The translations under genes were made by a program, and so were the position numbers. Below are positions 1-8,550 of a DNA stretch of 64,000 nucleotides, one piece after another. The notes under the pieces were generated by a model, which saw nothing but the letters and a program-made list of their open reading frames with translations, made no database searches and was not told the origin of the DNA. Within the stretch, counting starts at the first letter, position 1, and every line of letters begins with the position of its first letter. This stretch comes from Ruania zhangjianzhongii (lineage in GTDB: Bacteria > Actinomycetota > Actinomycetes > Actinomycetales > Beutenbergiaceae), in NCBI RefSeq assembly GCF_008000995.1, contig NZ_CP042828.1, positions 186,001-250,000 on the forward strand, in the 5' to 3' direction.

Positions 1-576
1 GCCGCGCTGATGACCGACTCCGGCGCGGTGGAGCGCTGGGGCATTGCCGGTGGGGTGCTGGCCGTTCTCCTGCTGCTGGCCGCAGTGGTGGTTGATGTCG
101 CGGCGGAGAACGTCACCCGGGACCGGCGCAACCTGATCATGCGGCAGTGGCCGATCCCTGACCCGAACTCTATGAACAAGAAGGCGCAGCTGGACTCGGC
201 CCTCGAGGCGGATGTGGTCGGGTATGGCCAGCACCTCGGCGCTGGGCAGTGGGCACCGGCTGCTGCGGCAGCCCCGCCGCCCTCGGCCATGGGTCCGGGA
301 GCCGCCGCCCCTCCCGGAATGACCGGGGGCTACTACCCGCCACCGGCGGCCGGCCCCGCTGCGCCTCCGGGTGCGCCGTATGCGCCACCAGTTGGCACGC
401 CGCATGCACCGGCCGGAGGAGCGTACCCGCCACCAGGCCCTTACCCGCCGCCTCCGCTGCCGTCGGGGTCACCGGCCACCCTGCCGCCACCACCACGGGC
501 TCCCCAGGGCAGGCGACGTGCCTGGGGGCCGCCCAAGAAGCTCCGCGGCCGCGGCCTCGGTGACCTTTACCGTTAA
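1..576 (+). CDS. Membrane protein with proline-rich C-terminal tail (5' partial)
   Basis: The reading frame is open to the left edge, so the start may lie outside the window; the first ATG inside is at base 10 and has no visible ribosome binding site. A single strong hydrophobic segment (about residues 10-33 from that ATG) is followed by a charged stretch and then about 100 residues of Pro/Ala/Gly/Tyr repeats. The tail ends in a basic patch (RGRGLGDLYR). This looks like the last transmembrane helix and cytoplasmic tail of a longer protein. The next gene starts three bases after the stop, so the two are probably co-transcribed. I do not recognise the family. Confidence 0.6.
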   Translation, partial: AALMTDSGAVERWGIAGGVLAVLLLLAAVVVDVAAENVTRDRRNLIMRQWPIPDPNSMNKKAQLDSALEADVVGYGQHLGAGQWAPAAAAAPPPSAMGPGAAAPPGMTGGYYPPPAAGPAAPPGAPYAPPVGTPHAPAGGAYPPPGPYPPPPLPSGSPATLPPPPRAPQGRRRAWGPPKKLRGRGLGDLYR

Positions 577-578
577 CC

Positions 579-1913
579 GTGCCCACTGACCAGCGGACCG
601 AGCCCGCCGATGCATCGGAGCCGCCTGAAGCCCCACCCGGCTGGTACGAGTACTCCCTCGGTCCGTACGGACTGATGCTGCAGGCGCTGCGCGCCAGTGC
701 AATCCCGGTGGGGGTCGGGGCTGGGATCGCCTTCGGCCTGGTCCTGGTACTCGGCCTGCTCGGCGAGGAGGCCGTCTTCGACAGTTCAGCGATCAACGAG
801 GGTCTGGACCAGTTCGCTCGTCTGATGCTCGGCGTCCTGTGCGCCGTGGCGGCGGCGGCCGCGCTGCTCGCTTGCCTGTGCGGCGGCTTGCTGCCCTGGG
901 TGGCCGCCCGTCGGTTGCGTCACGAAGTCCGGACTGGCGCTGTCCGCACCGCTGTGCCCACGCCAGCACAACAGGACCTGCTCCTCGTTCCGATCGCCAA
1001 GGGGCTGAAGGGCCTCCTGGTCGGCTTCATCTGCCTGGACGCACTGGCACTCCTGATCTTCATCCCCGCTAGCTTCGCGAGCGGGTTCGACACCGTCTCG
1101 CTGCAGGTGCTCGGCGTCACGCTCGCCATCGGCGCGGCCCTGTTCGGGGGAGTGCGGTTGATCGATACGCGGCTACGGCCAGCGCACGGGAACGTGGCGA
1201 ACGGGCTGCGCTCGTTCTGGCGCCCGGCGGAGGTGGGTGGGGTCCACCGTCGGATCCGGATCCAGAGCGAGGGCACGCCCACCGGTGGCGCACCTGTCCG
1301 GCCGGTAGCTCCGGGGTGGTACCGCCTGTGCACCGGGGGGCAACGCCTCGGTGCGGTGGGCGTTCAGGCGGGGTTCGCATTGCTGATGCTCGCGGTCTAC
1401 ATCCGCCAGCCGGGTCGCTATGCCGACCGCCGGGAGTTCGGCCCGTCGATGGAGCAGGGCATCGATCTGCTCGCCCTCAGCGCGGCAATCGTCGGGGGGA
1501 TCGCGACCGCGATGCTGGTGATCACCGCACTGACCCGAGCGCTGATCCGCGCCACTGAGCGCCGTCGGCTGCACGAGAGCGCTGCCGACCCGCAGTCTGC
1601 ACGGCCGGAGACGGCGCTCCTGCAGCGCCACTCCCACTCTGGAACCGTGCTGGCGGCACAGTTGCTCAGCGGTGCCGGCGGCGTCGGGCTGATTGTCGCG
1701 ATCACCGCCCGTATCGATGCCGGGAGAGAGGGCTCGCTGTTTGCCGGGGCGGAGGCGATCTTGGGCCCGATGCTGGCCGGCTCGCTGCTGGCGATCATTC
1801 TCGGATGTGTGTGTCAGGCGCTGGAGATCGGGTTCGGGCGTGCGTCCCGGAACCGCATCCTGCTCCGGTGGCCGACCCGGCGGGCCAAGGACGAGGACGA
1901 GGACGACGAATAG
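579..1913 (+). CDS. Polytopic membrane protein with an internal duplication
   Basis: 444 aa from a GTG start right behind the preceding stop. About eight hydrophobic segments can be seen, roughly at residues 42-62, 83-112, 143-168, 174-192, 255-275, 292-318, 350-378 and 388-412. The protein appears to have two halves: a PPGWYEYSLGPYGL sequence before the first helix and an APGWYRLCTGGQRL sequence near residue 243 look like the same element repeated, each followed by four helices. It ends in an acidic/basic tail (KDEDEDDE). No catalytic motif was found. Function unknown; context suggests it acts with the upstream membrane protein. Confidence 0.7.
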   Translation: MPTDQRTEPADASEPPEAPPGWYEYSLGPYGLMLQALRASAIPVGVGAGIAFGLVLVLGLLGEEAVFDSSAINEGLDQFARLMLGVLCAVAAAAALLACLCGGLLPWVAARRLRHEVRTGAVRTAVPTPAQQDLLLVPIAKGLKGLLVGFICLDALALLIFIPASFASGFDTVSLQVLGVTLAIGAALFGGVRLIDTRLRPAHGNVANGLRSFWRPAEVGGVHRRIRIQSEGTPTGGAPVRPVAPGWYRLCTGGQRLGAVGVQAGFALLMLAVYIRQPGRYADRREFGPSMEQGIDLLALSAAIVGGIATAMLVITALTRALIRATERRRLHESAADPQSARPETALLQRHSHSGTVLAAQLLSGAGGVGLIVAITARIDAGREGSLFAGAEAILGPMLAGSLLAIILGCVCQALEIGFGRASRNRILLRWPTRRAKDEDEDDE

Positions 1914-1994
1914 CTGCCCGCCCGGGGCAGGCTCGGCCGCCAGCCTCTCACCCAAACCGCCCGGGGTGGCTGACTGCCCCCATTTGGGTTGACC

Positions 1995-3134
1995 CTAGGG
2001 TTCGGCTGGGAGGGCGACGTTGAGGCGGAACCCATCCGGCGCGTGTTCGGCGCTGACCGAGCCACCATGAGCCTCCACGATTCCGCGGACGATCGCCAGG
2101 CCGAGCCCGGCTCCCGGCGTCCCGTCGGTCTCGACGGCCGGTGTCCGTGAGGCGTTCTCCCGCCACCCGACCTCGAACATCCTGCTGAGGTCAGCGGGCG
2201 GGACGCCCTCGCCCGCGTCCAGCACGGACAGCAGCAACCCACCGCCGTCACCGTCGGTCGCGGTGATCAGGATCTCGGAATCTGGTGGGGCATGCCGGAT
2301 GCTGTTCATCAGCAGATTGACGATCACCCGGTTCAGTTCGTGTGGGTCGGCCCAGAGCGTGTGCCCCGCCACGGCGTTGGGCGTGATCGTGAGGCCCCGG
2401 GTGGCGGCCGGCCCGGCCACGTCGGCGACGGCGCCGGAGACGATGTCGAGGAGTTCGACGTGCTCCCGTCGCAACTGGAGTGTGCCGCTGTGGATCTGGG
2501 ACAGAGCGAACAGGTCGTCGACCAGGCGGCTCATCGCCCGTACCTGGGCGCGGATCTGCCGGACGTAGTCGGCCGGGTCTGTGACCTGGTCTTCCTCGAG
2601 AGCTTCGGCCAGGGCGCTGATCCCGGTGAGGGGTGTGCGTAGGTCGTGGGAGATCCAGGCGAACAGCTCGCGGCGAGAGGCGTCCAGCTGCTCGATCTCC
2701 GCTCGCGCGGCCGCGAGGTGCTCGGAGGTCTCGGCGAGCTGTGTCGAGACGTCGGCTAGCTCCTTCCACGCACCGGTGTCCGCGGCCACCACGTCCCCCT
2801 GACCGACCCGCTCGACAGAGGTGCGCAGCGTGCTGATCGTGGCCCGGGCGGTCCGGGTGGTGAGCAGTGCGGCCGGGATGCTCATCACCGCAGCCACGCC
2901 GATCACCCAGAGCAGCACGGTCAGGTCGTGCTCGGAGACGTACATCTGCGCGGCGATCACCGCCGTCGAGGAGACGATCGCGGCGACCACGGTCAGCACG
3001 ACGACGGCGAGCTGGAAGCGGATCGACCGGCGCCGGTTCAGCCGCAGCGTCAGCACCGCCAGCACGGTGATCGCCGCGGTGCAGGCCGCCGTGTACGCGG
3101 CCACGAGGAGCAGGTCCGTTGCGCTGAGCATCAT
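1995..3134 (-). CDS. Sensor histidine kinase
   Basis: 379 aa. Three N-terminal hydrophobic segments (about 6-30, 41-63 and 73-91) are followed by a HAMP-like linker, a coiled segment, and an H-box SHDLRTPL with the phospho-acceptor at His163. The ATPase domain shows an N-box (NRVIVNLLMNS), a G1 box (DAGEGVP) and a G2 box (GAGLGLAI). The kinase autophosphorylates and passes phosphate to the response regulator encoded just upstream. The chosen start ATG overlaps the regulator stop by four bases (ATGA), which supports translational coupling; a longer reading frame begins inside the regulator gene. The signal is unknown. Confidence 0.93.
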   Translation of the reverse strand: MMLSATDLLLVAAYTAACTAAITVLAVLTLRLNRRRSIRFQLAVVVLTVVAAIVSSTAVIAAQMYVSEHDLTVLLWVIGVAAVMSIPAALLTTRTARATISTLRTSVERVGQGDVVAADTGAWKELADVSTQLAETSEHLAAARAEIEQLDASRRELFAWISHDLRTPLTGISALAEALEEDQVTDPADYVRQIRAQVRAMSRLVDDLFALSQIHSGTLQLRREHVELLDIVSGAVADVAGPAATRGLTITPNAVAGHTLWADPHELNRVIVNLLMNSIRHAPPDSEILITATDGDGGGLLLSVLDAGEGVPPADLSRMFEVGWRENASRTPAVETDGTPGAGLGLAIVRGIVEAHGGSVSAEHAPDGFRLNVALPAEP

Positions 3135-3829
3135 GGTGGGGGTGTCACGGTGAAGCGGTAGCCCCGGCCCCACTCGGTGAGCAGGTAGCGAGGAAACCGC
3201 GGCTCAGGTTCGATCTTCTCCCGCAGTCGGCGCACGTGCACGGTGACTGTCGATGGCTCCCCGAAGTTCCATCCCCACACCTCGCGGATCAGATCCTCGC
3301 GGGTGAGGATCCGGTCCGGGTTCTGCAGCAGGAACAAGAACAGCTCGTACTCGCGGCTGGTGAGCGTCATCTCCTGTTCCGCCAGCCAGATTCGCCGATG
3401 TGCCGGGTCCACCCGGAAGGGGCCCAGAACGAACGGTGCTGGCGTCACGTGCACCGCCCGGCTGCGCCGCACCATCGCATCGATCCGCAGCTGCAGCTCG
3501 CGCAACACGAACGGCTTCGCCATGTAGTCGTCGGCACCGCGGGTCAGGCCGTCGATACGTTCGTCGACCGAGTCCAGCGCCGTGAGCATGAGGATTGGCG
3601 TCTGTGGAGACTGCTCGCGCACCTCCCGGCAGAGTTCGTCACCGCCGACGCCGGGCAGCATCCGGTCCAGGACCAGCACGTCCGGGCGCGTGGTACGCAA
3701 CGCTCGCTGCGCGCTCAGGCCGTCGGTAAAGGCGCTGACCGAGTAGTCCCGCCGACGCAGGTAGTCGGTGACCACGTTCAGCACGGTGGCATCGTCCTCC
3801 ACCAGCATCACCTCGACCCGGTTCGCCAT
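3131..3829 (-). CDS. OmpR/PhoB-family response regulator
   Basis: 232 aa. The receiver domain has the acidic pocket at Glu11-Asp12-Asp13, the phospho-acceptor Asp55 (LVLDRMLPG), Thr83 and Lys105. The C-terminal winged helix carries the family pattern LTSREYELFLFLLQNP and the end motif RGYRFTV. It binds DNA when phosphorylated by the adjacent kinase. It is the first gene of the pair and diverges from the DM13 lipoprotein gene, so that lipoprotein is a plausible target. Confidence 0.94.
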   Translation of the reverse strand: MANRVEVMLVEDDATVLNVVTDYLRRRDYSVSAFTDGLSAQRALRTTRPDVLVLDRMLPGVGGDELCREVREQSPQTPILMLTALDSVDERIDGLTRGADDYMAKPFVLRELQLRIDAMVRRSRAVHVTPAPFVLGPFRVDPAHRRIWLAEQEMTLTSREYELFLFLLQNPDRILTREDLIREVWGWNFGEPSTVTVHVRRLREKIEPEPRFPRYLLTEWGRGYRFTVTPPP

Positions 3830-3980
3830 CCTTGCAGCGTAGTCTCGCCGGCCCGCCGCACCCGCTGGTCAGTTCTTACGCTCTTGAAAGACTCCGCCGG
3901 TCGTGGCGGCCCGCTGGATACGTTCGCGGCGTCGACCTATCCGGGCCGACGTCATCGGACGATCAACAGAAGGAATCCCC

Positions 3981-4529
3981 ATGCGTAAGAGTGCACTCAC
4001 CGGCGCAGCGTTCCTGGCCCTGACCTTGACGCTGGCCGCGTGCAGCGGAACCAGCGACGACTCGATGACCGACGAACCGATGACCGACGAACCGACGTCC
4101 AGCGAGTCGATGTCCGAGGACATGGCTGGCGAGGAGACGTCCGATGAGGACATGTCGGGTGAGGACATGGATGGTGAGGACATGTCGGGTGAGGGCATGG
4201 ATGGTGAGGACATGTCGGACGAGGACATGACCGCGATGAGCGGGATGTTCGAGAGCCAGGACGGCATGGTCACCGGCTCGGTAGAGATCAGCGAGACCGA
4301 GATCGTGCTGAGTGACTTCTCCTCAGGCGAAGCGCCCGACCTGCGCCTCTACCTCACCCAGGGCACCGACGAGGCAGCCGTGTCCGAAGGGGTGGAGATC
4401 GACGCCGTCGCCTTCGACGAGGAGTCGCAGACGTTCGACCTCGACGGGGTGGACGTGACCGCGTACGACACTGTGCTGATCTACAGCGACGAGGAGGGTG
4501 CCGTGTTCGGTGCCGCTGCACTGTCCTGA
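3981..4529 (+). CDS. DM13-domain lipoprotein with Met/acidic repeats
   Basis: 182 aa starting at the ATG behind an AAGGAA ribosome binding site; a longer upstream frame is unlikely. The signal peptide ends in a lipobox, LAAC, with the lipidated Cys21. Residues about 25-90 are a low-complexity run built from (S/D)(G/D)EDM-type units, rich in Asp, Glu and Met. The C-terminal 95 residues (from SGMFESQDGMVTG, ending YSDEEGAVFGAAALS) match the DM13 domain, a small beta fold proposed for extracytoplasmic redox or adhesion roles. It diverges from the two-component system, which may control it. Confidence 0.85.
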   Translation: MRKSALTGAAFLALTLTLAACSGTSDDSMTDEPMTDEPTSSESMSEDMAGEETSDEDMSGEDMDGEDMSGEGMDGEDMSDEDMTAMSGMFESQDGMVTGSVEISETEIVLSDFSSGEAPDLRLYLTQGTDEAAVSEGVEIDAVAFDEESQTFDLDGVDVTAYDTVLIYSDEEGAVFGAAALS

Positions 4530-4577
4530 CCGGCCTGCTGGTTCTCGCCCGCACGACCGGCTGGACGCGACCTAGTA

Positions 4578-4611
4578 CCAGCGCCCGAAGGCGGGAGCTC
4601 TCGTGCGCTGG
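4578..4611. terminator. Possible bidirectional terminator hairpin
   Basis: Arms CCAGCGC and GCGCTGG (7 bp) enclose a GC-rich 20-base interior between the convergent lipoprotein gene and the aldolase gene. No U-tract on either side. Weak support. Confidence 0.3.
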
Positions 4612-4617
4612 CTGCGC

Positions 4618-5271
4618 CTAGTCGGAGACCGGCGCCAGATCCGGAGGCGGGCGCAGCCGGTCGGCCACCGATGCCCAGGCGGTCACCAGCTCGTTGGCGC
4701 GCTGGGTCAGCAGCTCGGCCGGCACGTCTGGGGTGAACAGCGCGCTGCCGATGCCGAATCCGGTGGCGCCGGCCGCCACCCAGTCTCCGAGCTGACCGGC
4801 GGACACCCCGCCGACCGGAACCAGTTCCACCTCCGGCGGGAGCACGGCGCCCCAGGCTCGCACCGCGGCGAGGCCGACCTGGTCGGCCGGAAAGATCTTC
4901 ACCGCCCGGGCGCCGTGCCGGATCGCGGTGAAGGCCTCGGACACTGTCGCTACGCCGGGGTAGACCGGCACCCCGGAGGCGACCGCTTCGGCTACTACGT
5001 CCGGATCGGTGTGCGGGCAGACGATCAACTGCGCGCCAGCCTCGACGGCTGCATCCACGGCGGCCGGGTCGAGTACCGTTCCCGCGCCCACCAGAGCGCG
5101 ATCGCCCAGCTGCTCGCGCAGGATCGTGATACTGCGCAGCGGGTCGGGGGAGTTCAGCGGCACCTCGAGAGTGGTCAGCCCGGCGCCGACCAGCGCTGCA
5201 CCCACCTCCGCGGCACGCTCGGGCCGCAGCCCGCGCAGGATCGCTACCAGTCCGGTCGGTTCTCGGGTCAT
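4618..5271 (-). CDS. dgoA: 2-dehydro-3-deoxy-6-phosphogalactonate aldolase
   Basis: 217 aa, class I KDPG/KDPGal aldolase. It shows the substrate-binding start (LVAILRGLRPE), the GAGTVLD motif, and the Schiff-base lysine in AVKIFPADQVG, followed by PVGGV and GIGSALF. The enzyme splits 2-keto-3-deoxy-6-phosphogalactonate into pyruvate and glyceraldehyde 3-phosphate. The start ATG overlaps the stop of the sugar kinase (ATGA), and that kinase is a DgoK, which decides for KDPGal rather than KDPG aldolase. An upstream extension of the frame is low-complexity and lies inside the kinase. Confidence 0.9.
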   Translation of the reverse strand: MTREPTGLVAILRGLRPERAAEVGAALVGAGLTTLEVPLNSPDPLRSITILREQLGDRALVGAGTVLDPAAVDAAVEAGAQLIVCPHTDPDVVAEAVASGVPVYPGVATVSEAFTAIRHGARAVKIFPADQVGLAAVRAWGAVLPPEVELVPVGGVSAGQLGDWVAAGATGFGIGSALFTPDVPAELLTQRANELVTAWASVADRLRPPPDLAPVSD

Positions 5272-6254
5272 CGTCGGCTCCTTCGTTCGTCGGCGTCGGC
5301 GCCGGCGCCCGCGGGCACTGCTCCGGCTTCCGGCAGTAGGTGCAGCCTCCGGGCCAGGTGCACCAGTCCGCCCAGGGCCAGATCGTCGGCGGGTCGGGTG
5401 CCGGCGATCCCCGCCAGGGCGAGCACGCGCGCGTACCGCTCGCACAGCGCTTCGTCCCCGACCAGCGTCACCCGCTTCGGCGCCTGCGGCAACCACGCCA
5501 GCGCGCCGCTGATCTCGGCGGCGATCAGCAACCCGGAGAGGTAGTCGCGCACCTGCTCGGCCGCCAGGGAGCCCACCAGCACGCGGGAGCGTGCCTCGAA
5601 GACCAGGCTCAGCACCCCCTGAGGTGCGCGCTCCAGACCGAGCCGAGCTCCGCCGTCGAACGCATCCCGATCTGAGGCACCAGGTGGTGCAGCCACCTGC
5701 GAGAGGGTGCCGTGGGCGAGTAGCAGTGCGTACAGCTCCCCGGTCATCGCGGTGTGAAAATCAGTCAACCGGCCGTGCCGCGGCGCCGCCCACTTGCTGT
5801 GCGTGCCGGGCAGCACCAACGGATCGGCGTCCAGGCCGGCGATCACGGCACCGAGCAGTTGGGTCTCCTCACCCCGCATCACTCCGGTGTCCGTGCGCAC
5901 CCCGGGCACCAGGTGCACCGGTCCGGCAGGCCCGGCCGCGGTGACCACCGGCGGGTAGCAGGGGTCGGCGAGCGTGGTCAGGTGGAGCGGGGCCTTGCGG
6001 TATCCGGCGTCCTGCCAGCCGCGAGCACTGCCCACCATCCCGCAGGCGAGCACCGGCGGCGCCATGGACAGCCAGTCGCCGGCGATCTCGGTCAGCGCGC
6101 GGGCGTACGCCTCCGGCTCGGTGCCGACGGACAGGATGCCCAGGGGTGCGCTGCGCGAGTCGAGCAGCCGGCCGTCGGCGTCAAGTGCGTAGGCCCGGCA
6201 CGAACTCGTCCCCCAGTCCAGCGCCACCAGGGCCACCGACTCTGTTGCGCGCAT
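5268..6254 (-). CDS. dgoK: 2-dehydro-3-deoxygalactonokinase
   Basis: 328 aa. Motifs of the DgoK family are clear: DWGTSSCRAYAL near the N-terminus, CGMVGSARGW, VMRGEETQLLGA, and PGTHSKWA followed by FHTAMTGELYALL. It phosphorylates 2-keto-3-deoxygalactonate in the De Ley-Doudoroff galactonate pathway. The gene is translationally coupled to the aldolase downstream. No dehydratase (dgoD) is in the window, so the pathway is incomplete here. The last about 20 residues are Ala/Gly/Arg-rich and probably disordered. Confidence 0.92.
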   Translation of the reverse strand: MRATESVALVALDWGTSSCRAYALDADGRLLDSRSAPLGILSVGTEPEAYARALTEIAGDWLSMAPPVLACGMVGSARGWQDAGYRKAPLHLTTLADPCYPPVVTAAGPAGPVHLVPGVRTDTGVMRGEETQLLGAVIAGLDADPLVLPGTHSKWAAPRHGRLTDFHTAMTGELYALLLAHGTLSQVAAPPGASDRDAFDGGARLGLERAPQGVLSLVFEARSRVLVGSLAAEQVRDYLSGLLIAAEISGALAWLPQAPKRVTLVGDEALCERYARVLALAGIAGTRPADDLALGGLVHLARRLHLLPEAGAVPAGAGADADERRSRR

Positions 6255-6314
6255 GGCTGCAGCCTACGCACCTCCCGGCCCCGGTCCTCGCGGGCAGGCC
6301 GGGGGAGGGTGGCG

Positions 6315-7643
6315 TTACTCCTCGGCGATCGCCTCGTTCGCCGCCTGTTGGGCCTGCTGCAGCGCATCCTCGACCGGCAGGGTGCCTGCGAACAGCTGCT
6401 CGAAGAACGGGCCCATGGCGTTCGCGGCGGCATTGGCCCGGGGGCCCAGTGGTGCGGCCGCAGCGTTCCGTTCGGCGGCGGCGATGAACTCCGACGTGTC
6501 CACCCCCTGCTCCTCCCAGTAGTCGGTGAAGGAGCTCTGTGCCTCCACCGCTGCCGGGAAGGCGGCACCGGTCGCCCCGAGCGGCACCTGACCCTCGGCG
6601 CTACCGAGCCAGCGCAGCACCTCCACTGTGGCCTCGGGGTGCTCGGTGGCCGCGTTGCCGACGGCCGCAACCCCGTGCACCACACCGACGCGCCCCTGCG
6701 GCCCCTCGACCATCGGCGCGATCGCCCAGTCGAACTCGGCGTCGGCCATCGCCGGTAGCGAGTACTGGCCGGACTGGAACAGAGCCATCTTGCCCTGGAC
6801 GAAGAGCTGCCGGGCAAGGTCACCGTTGGCGTTCGTCTCCGCCGCCGACGGGCTCACGTGGTGGGTGTTGATCAGGTCCACCAGATACTGGAAGGCGGCT
6901 ACACCCTCCGGGCTGTCGAAGGCGTACTGGTCGCCGTCCTGGTACTGCCCACCGTTGGAGGCAAGGAAGTCGATGTAGATGGCTTGCAGGTCGTTCTGCG
7001 CGTTGAATCCGTAGGTGTCGATGCTGTTCGGATCGAAGTCGTCCTCCGCCGCCGTGGCGCCATTGCTGTCGACGGTCAGCTCCTGGGCCGCCGGCAGGAA
7101 CGTGTCCTCCTCGCCGCTGGGGTCCCAGTGCAGGGTGGCCGGGTCGATCCCGGCGTCGGCGAGCAGGTCCACGTTGTAGAACAGCGCGATCGAGTCGGTG
7201 AGCTGCGGCACGCCCCACAGTGACCCATCCCGGGTGTAGAGGTCCACCACGGACTGGGTCCACTCATCGTGGTCGTCGCCGATCTCCTCGGAGATGTTCA
7301 GCAGGTTGCCGTTGTCCACGTACAGGCCGAAGTTGGAGGTGTTCGTCCAGAAGATGTCCGCCATCGTGCCGGACCCCACGTCCTGCGGCAGTCGGTCCCA
7401 GTAGTTCGCCCACGGCACCGTTTCGATCTCGACATCGATATCGGAGTTCTGCTCCTCGAATGCCGCGAACGTCTCCTCGTAGGCAGCGGCGGCGTTCTCG
7501 TCCCAGAGCCGGAACGTGACCGTGGTGCTGCCCTCGCCGCTGCCGTCGTCATCGGAGCTGCCCGGTGAACAGGCGGTGAGCACCAGGGCGGAGGCGCCGA
7601 GCAGGGCGGCACCGGTGAACAGCGTAGATCTGCGAATCGTCAT
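6315..7643 (-). CDS. Extracellular sugar-binding lipoprotein of an ABC transporter (family 1)
   Basis: 442 aa. The start is the ATG behind GGGGAGAGAGCA; the frame runs further upstream without coding character. The signal peptide ends LVLTAC with lipidated Cys25. The mature protein has the extracellular-solute-binding family 1 pattern: NAAAAYEETFAAFEEQN, DIFWTNTSN, LYTRDGSLWGVPQ and FVQGKMALFQSGQY. It should deliver a sugar or sugar acid to a membrane permease. The 60-base gap to dgoK suggests one operon and a galactonate-like or galactoside-like ligand (inference). No permease genes lie beside it; the nearest sugar permeases are at 22.1-23.9 kb. Confidence 0.88.
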   Translation of the reverse strand: MTIRRSTLFTGAALLGASALVLTACSPGSSDDDGSGEGSTTVTFRLWDENAAAAYEETFAAFEEQNSDIDVEIETVPWANYWDRLPQDVGSGTMADIFWTNTSNFGLYVDNGNLLNISEEIGDDHDEWTQSVVDLYTRDGSLWGVPQLTDSIALFYNVDLLADAGIDPATLHWDPSGEEDTFLPAAQELTVDSNGATAAEDDFDPNSIDTYGFNAQNDLQAIYIDFLASNGGQYQDGDQYAFDSPEGVAAFQYLVDLINTHHVSPSAAETNANGDLARQLFVQGKMALFQSGQYSLPAMADAEFDWAIAPMVEGPQGRVGVVHGVAAVGNAATEHPEATVEVLRWLGSAEGQVPLGATGAAFPAAVEAQSSFTDYWEEQGVDTSEFIAAAERNAAAAPLGPRANAAANAMGPFFEQLFAGTLPVEDALQQAQQAANEAIAEE

Positions 7644-7848
7644 TGCTCTCTCCCCACGGAAGGCGGCGCACTGCTGCACACACGCTGAGAGCACCGTAGC
7701 GCCGCCTGGCTGGACAGCACGGCCCACGGCACCGGAGCGAAGGGAATCGTGACCACTCCGTGAGGGTCCGGCGCACCGGACCTGGGCGTCCGGCGTCATC
7801 CCGACAGTGCGAGTGACGCCGACTGACACCATGGTGCTGTCGAATCTA

Positions 7849-7880
7849 TTGACAGTGACACCACTGTGATGTCACCATGG
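7849..7880. promoter_or_regulatory. Dyad sequence upstream of the hicB-like gene (candidate operator)
   Basis: An AT-richer stretch contains TTGACA, which could serve as a -35 box. Outward arms TGACA/TGTCA and inner GTGAC/GTCAC lie just before the ATG. The gene it precedes encodes a ribbon-helix-helix protein, so autoregulation is plausible. No good -10 box is spaced correctly. Confidence 0.3.
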
Positions 7881-7884
7881 CGTC

Positions 7885-8397
7885 ATGGACCTGAACCCGT
7901 ACCTCAACTCTCTACGTCAGGCGCTCGGCCACGCGGCCGGCACCTCGACCCCGGAGGTGCAGGAGGCCACCGAACGCCTCGCCCAATCGCTGGAACCGGC
8001 GCTGCGACTGACCCTGATGGAGCTGGCCTCCGACGTCGCGGCCGAGGTGACCTCCCGGCTGGACGGTGCAGTGGTGGAAGTGCGCCTCCGGGGCGGTCTG
8101 GCCGAGCTGGTGGTCGATCAACAGGCCCCGACCGAGCAGTTCGCAGCGCCCACATCACCTGAGCCACCTGCGCCACCCCTGCCGCCCGAGCCTGAGGATG
8201 CCTCCCACACCCGCGTGACGCTGCGGCTGCCGGAGTCGGTCAAGGCTCGCGTCGACGACGCTGCCGCCAGCGACGGCGTCTCCATCAACTCCTGGCTCGT
8301 ACGAGCCGTACAGAAAGCCCTCATCACTCCCGGCGACGCCCCCGCGGCGGCCCGTCCGACTGGATCCGGCCGGCGGATGACCGGCTGGGTCCGCTGA
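7885..8397 (+). CDS. HicB-like / ribbon-helix-helix protein
   Basis: 170 aa. The N-terminal about 80 residues are helical with VTSRLDGAVVEVRLRGG. A Pro/Glu linker follows, then an Arc-type ribbon-helix-helix segment at about residues 108-142 (RVTLRLPESVKARVDDAAASDGVS with INSWLVRAVQKAL). The family is usually named HicB antitoxin, but no HicA toxin is next to it. Instead it is followed by a 46-aa protein and a DUF4097 protein, an arrangement I recall as common in Actinobacteria. It probably binds DNA, perhaps its own promoter. Confidence 0.82.
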   Translation: MDLNPYLNSLRQALGHAAGTSTPEVQEATERLAQSLEPALRLTLMELASDVAAEVTSRLDGAVVEVRLRGGLAELVVDQQAPTEQFAAPTSPEPPAPPLPPEPEDASHTRVTLRLPESVKARVDDAAASDGVSINSWLVRAVQKALITPGDAPAAARPTGSGRRMTGWVR

Positions 8398-8409
8398 AAG
8401 GAAGATCCC

Positions 8410-8550
8410 ATGTTCGACAACGTCTTCGACGCCATCGCCGCACAACACATCGGCGGCCCGCTGGAGGAGCCCACCAAGCAGTCCCGGCGCCGGCCGGGCA
8501 CGGTCACCTCCTATGTTCCGCGCCGGCAGCGGCGCAGTCCGGAGCTGTGA
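8410..8550 (+). CDS. 46-aa basic small protein
   Basis: Begins MFDNVFDAIAAQHIGGPLEE and ends in a very basic tail (TSYVPRRQRRSPEL). It has a good ribosome binding site (AAAGGAAG) 12 bases after the hicB-like stop, and its TGA overlaps the next gene's possible GTG start. Spacing and binding site make it a real gene. Function unknown; a DNA- or membrane-contacting partner of its neighbours is one possibility. Confidence 0.7.
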   Translation: MFDNVFDAIAAQHIGGPLEEPTKQSRRRPGTVTSYVPRRQRRSPEL

